Assembly (NCBI GenBank): GCA_009602725.1 | Contig: WELB01000233.1 | Coordinates: 43,001-107,000 of the forward strand | Reading direction: 5' to 3' | Length of the DNA: 64,000 nt | From: Spirogloea muscicola | Lineage: Eukaryota; Streptophyta; Zygnematophyceae; Spirogloeales; Spirogloeaceae | Shown here: positions 61,774 to 64,000 of the stretch, piece after piece | Numbering within the stretch: position 1 is the first letter of the stretch | How the letters are laid out: each line of letters begins with the position of its first letter | Program-made: the position numbers and the translations under genes | The notes under the pieces: generated by a model | Databases searched by the model: none | Seen by the model: only the letters and a program-made list of their open reading frames with translations | What the model was told of the DNA's origin: nothing

Positions 61774-64000
61774 ATGGCCGCCGCCTCGGCCGCCGCCAAC
61801 GGCCGCGCCGGCAGGTCCATCCCCAGGCCCTCAACCCGAGACCTTGACCTCAAAGCCTGGTCCTCAGAGCGCTCCTCCCGCCGCCGCGACGGCCTCCGCG
61901 GTCCGCCCGATCGCCGCGCTCCCGGCCCTCATCTCCGGCGCGGCGCTGCGCAGCGCGCTGCTGTGGTTCCGCAAGGGCCTGCGGCTGCACGATAACCCCG
62001 CGCTGCACGCCGCCTGCGCCGGCGCCCCGCCCGCCGTCTACCCCGTCTTCGTGCTGGACCCCTGGTTCCTCCGGCCCGACCCCGCCGCGCCGTCGCCCGG
62101 CTCCTCGCGCGTCGGCGTCAACCGCATCGGCTTCCTGCTCCAGAGCCTGGCCGACCTGGACGCCAGCCTCGCCGCGCGCGGCTCCCGCCTCCTCCTCCTT
62201 CACGGCGACCCCACCAAGGTCCTCCCGGACCTCTTCCAGAAGGTCAGCGCCCCTCTGCCTCTCCACTGCAGTCCTGACTGCATTTGCACGTTGCACTGGA
62301 GCTGGTCCGCCGCTGCTCACGCCGGTGTCGTGGGCGGGCGGCGGCAGTGGCACATCTCCAAGCTCTGCTTCGAGTTCGACACCGAGCCGTACGCGTGCGA
62401 CCGCGATGCTAAGATCCGCGTGAGCGCCGCTGCCGCCCAACCTCGCGCTGGGCCGCCATGCCCCCCAGGTCACTTGGTGGGCCATGTACCAGCAATGGGT
62501 AAGTAATAGCAGACTACAGACAGCTAGTGCCTTGTGACTGCCCCCAGGAGCTGGCGCGTGAGGCTGGCGTGGAGGTCGTGGACCCGGTGGGCCACACGCT
62601 CTGTGACCCCCGCGAGACTATCCAGAAGGTCAGCTCCCCACTCTGCTTCTGCTCAGCAGGAAGTTGGAGCACACTAAGAGAATCCTTGTGACTGCGTCAA
62701 ATTTTCATTATATACATTGATCACTTTGATCTAATGCTGACTCTTAGACCCTGATCCTGTGGAGGCCGGGGGCACAGCGCCGACGTCCTATGGCCCCTTC
62801 TGCAAGGCTGTGGGCAAGCCGGCCGATCCCATTGGCGACGCGCCGGAAGTCATCCCGGCACCGCCGCCCGACCTTGCTGGTGTCCCCGTTGTGCCCGTGC
62901 CGACGCTTGCCGACCTTGGCTACGACCACATTGACGATGTGCGCCCATCGCCTGAGCTCTTTGTATTTGATGTTTTGAAAATCGGATTTATGCAAACCGA
63001 TTACGCAAAAGAAGAAGAAACCAAGTGTACAGTGAGATAGCCTGAAACCTTGGGCTTGCTTGTTACTGCCACCGGCCTTTGCCGCGGCTCAGGAGAATGA
63101 GACGCCGTTCAAGGGCGGCGAGACTGAGGGCCTGCGCCGCCTGGACAAGTTCATGAGCCGCAAGGAGTGGGTGGCGCGCTTTGAGAAGCCCAAGGGCAAC
63201 CCGGCGGAGTTTGATGAACCTGCCACCACAGTGCTCTCGCCCTACCTCAAGGCACGCGATGCTGAAGCCTGCCACTTGCGGCAGGAGCACTGCTGCATAG
63301 CAATCACAGTATGCTGCTCCATACGAGCCCTCCTCAGCCTCCAGGTGTTGTTGCCGCATCGTTGAGTGCAGTTTGGATGCGTGTCGTCCCGCCTGTTCTA
63401 CAAGCGCCTCATGGAGATCTCCAACGAGCTCGGCGGCAAGCACACGCAGCCGCCCGTGTCTCTCGAGGGCCAGGTGCTGCACGTATTGCAAGCCCCCTCC
63501 AGTTCTCGTTGGCATGGACCAGGTGGTGGTGCTCAATAATGAGGTGGCTGCTAATTCGCGTGCAGCTACTGTGGCGCGAGTTTTTCTACACCGTTGGCTA
63601 CGGCACACCACACTTTGACCGCATGACCGGCAATCCCATTTGCAAGAAGGTGAGCAAGCCGCAACTACATCACAGCTTTTATATCCAAGTAACTCCAAGC
63701 AATGTAACATCAGGAAGCCTCAAACTTGCGATCATGGTTCGCATGACCACTGGGCTTTGCCTGGGCGTTCACTGGGGTGCAACGGTGGTGCAGATTGGGT
63801 GGAAGGAGGACGAGGACCTCCTGGCGGCGTGGCGAGACGGCCAAACCGGATATCCCTGGATCGATGCCTGCATGACACAGGTCTCTCTGCCTAGGGCTTG
63901 CTCAGTCTGGTAATGTAGACACTAGGCCCCATGGAGTGGAGGTGGGCACCGCCCACCGTTACAGTGGCAGCCTTCTGTGGTGAAGCGTGGAAAGGCATTG
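61774..64000 (+). CDS. Cryptochrome / (6-4) photolyase family flavoprotein, 3' part outside window
   Basis: FAD-dependent DNA repair enzyme or blue-light receptor. The photolyase N-terminal alpha/beta domain starts ALLWFRKGLRLHDNPALHAA (about 61957), then VYPVFVLDPWFL, GVNRIGFLLQSLADLDASLA, LLLLHGDPTKVLPDLFQK (to about 62240), LCFEFDTEPYACDRDAKI (about 62360), LAREAGVEVVDPVGHTLCDP (about 62551), GGTAPTSYGPFCKAVGKPAD, GGETEGLRRLDKFMSRKEWV (about 63116), FGCVSSRLFYKRLMEISNEL (about 63371), LLWREFFYTVGYGTPHFDRM / TGNPICKK (about 63566-63648) and IGWKEDEDLLAAWRDGQTGY / PWIDACMTQ at the end. The FDTEPYA..RD and REFFYT..GTPHFDRM.GN wording matches the (6-4) photolyase/animal-type cryptochrome branch rather than CPD photolyases or plant CRY1/2. 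ATG 61774 opens an Ala-rich frame that is not in phase with the rest, so an intron or another start is needed. The decisive C-terminal residues lie beyond the window. Confidence 0.85.

Overview
The window is nuclear DNA of a green-lineage eukaryote, most likely a streptophyte alga or early-diverging plant relative. Every recognisable gene is split by short spliceosomal introns. Several genes are of plant type: an IQD protein with IQ67 and DUF4005, a TOM1/THH tetraspanning protein, plastid SECA2, plant-type exocyst SEC3, an ILR1-like auxin-conjugate amidohydrolase, the plant calcineurin-B-like EF-hand protein and DNA polymerase lambda. IQD proteins are generally regarded as a streptophyte family, which argues against a core chlorophyte. 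I cannot name the species. First exons are extremely GC-rich (GCC/GGC runs, poly-Ala and poly-Pro), later exons and introns are much closer to 50% GC, and all unresolved bases (N) fall in GC-rich blocks at or near gene starts.

Layout. 1-3440 (+) 3' part of UTP5/WDR43; 4206-5442 (+) calcineurin-B-like EF-hand protein; 5443-7866 repeat-rich intergenic; 7867-12186 (+) IQD; 12930-16823 (+) UTP15; 17377-17979 (-) a tiny two-exon gene resembling cytochrome c oxidase subunit 7C; 17980-20400 repeat cluster with a foldback element and a retroelement fragment; about 21900-26200 (+) NADP-type glutamate dehydrogenase; 26201-29323 repeat cluster with a gap; 29324-30355 (-) leucine-rich-repeat protein; 31046-33033 (+) ILR1-like hydrolase; 33693-34420 (-) 2H-phosphoesterase-like gene with a disrupted frame, head to head with 34620-38004 (+) DNA polymerase lambda; 39114-41266 (-) ankyrin-repeat protein; 42191-49159 (+) SEC3; 49160-50050 repeat cluster; about 50110-52986 (+) TOM1-like; 53473-61178 (-) SECA2, head to head across a 575-N gap with 61774-64000 (+) a cryptochrome/photolyase truncated by the window end.

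There is no operon logic, but two subunits of the same nucleolar t-UTP (UtpA) complex, UTP5 and UTP15, lie about 9.5 kb apart on the same strand, and two gene pairs share divergent promoters.

The most unusual signal is not a gene. Intergenic intervals carry at least 20 copies, in both orientations, of a short hairpin-forming repeat with core GGGCTGGCCTCTCACAGCC. It is embedded in recurring modules (a CCTTGTNCATTCTTT flank, an 'AGTGGCTCTCCCAATGGGGG' module, a GAGTCGCTGTGT module). A second, foldback (MITE-like) family sits among them. I recognise neither family from any described repeat. Gene names come from reading conserved motifs in translated exons by eye; exon borders are inferred from GT...(T)GCAG junctions plus protein continuity and were not checked against transcripts.
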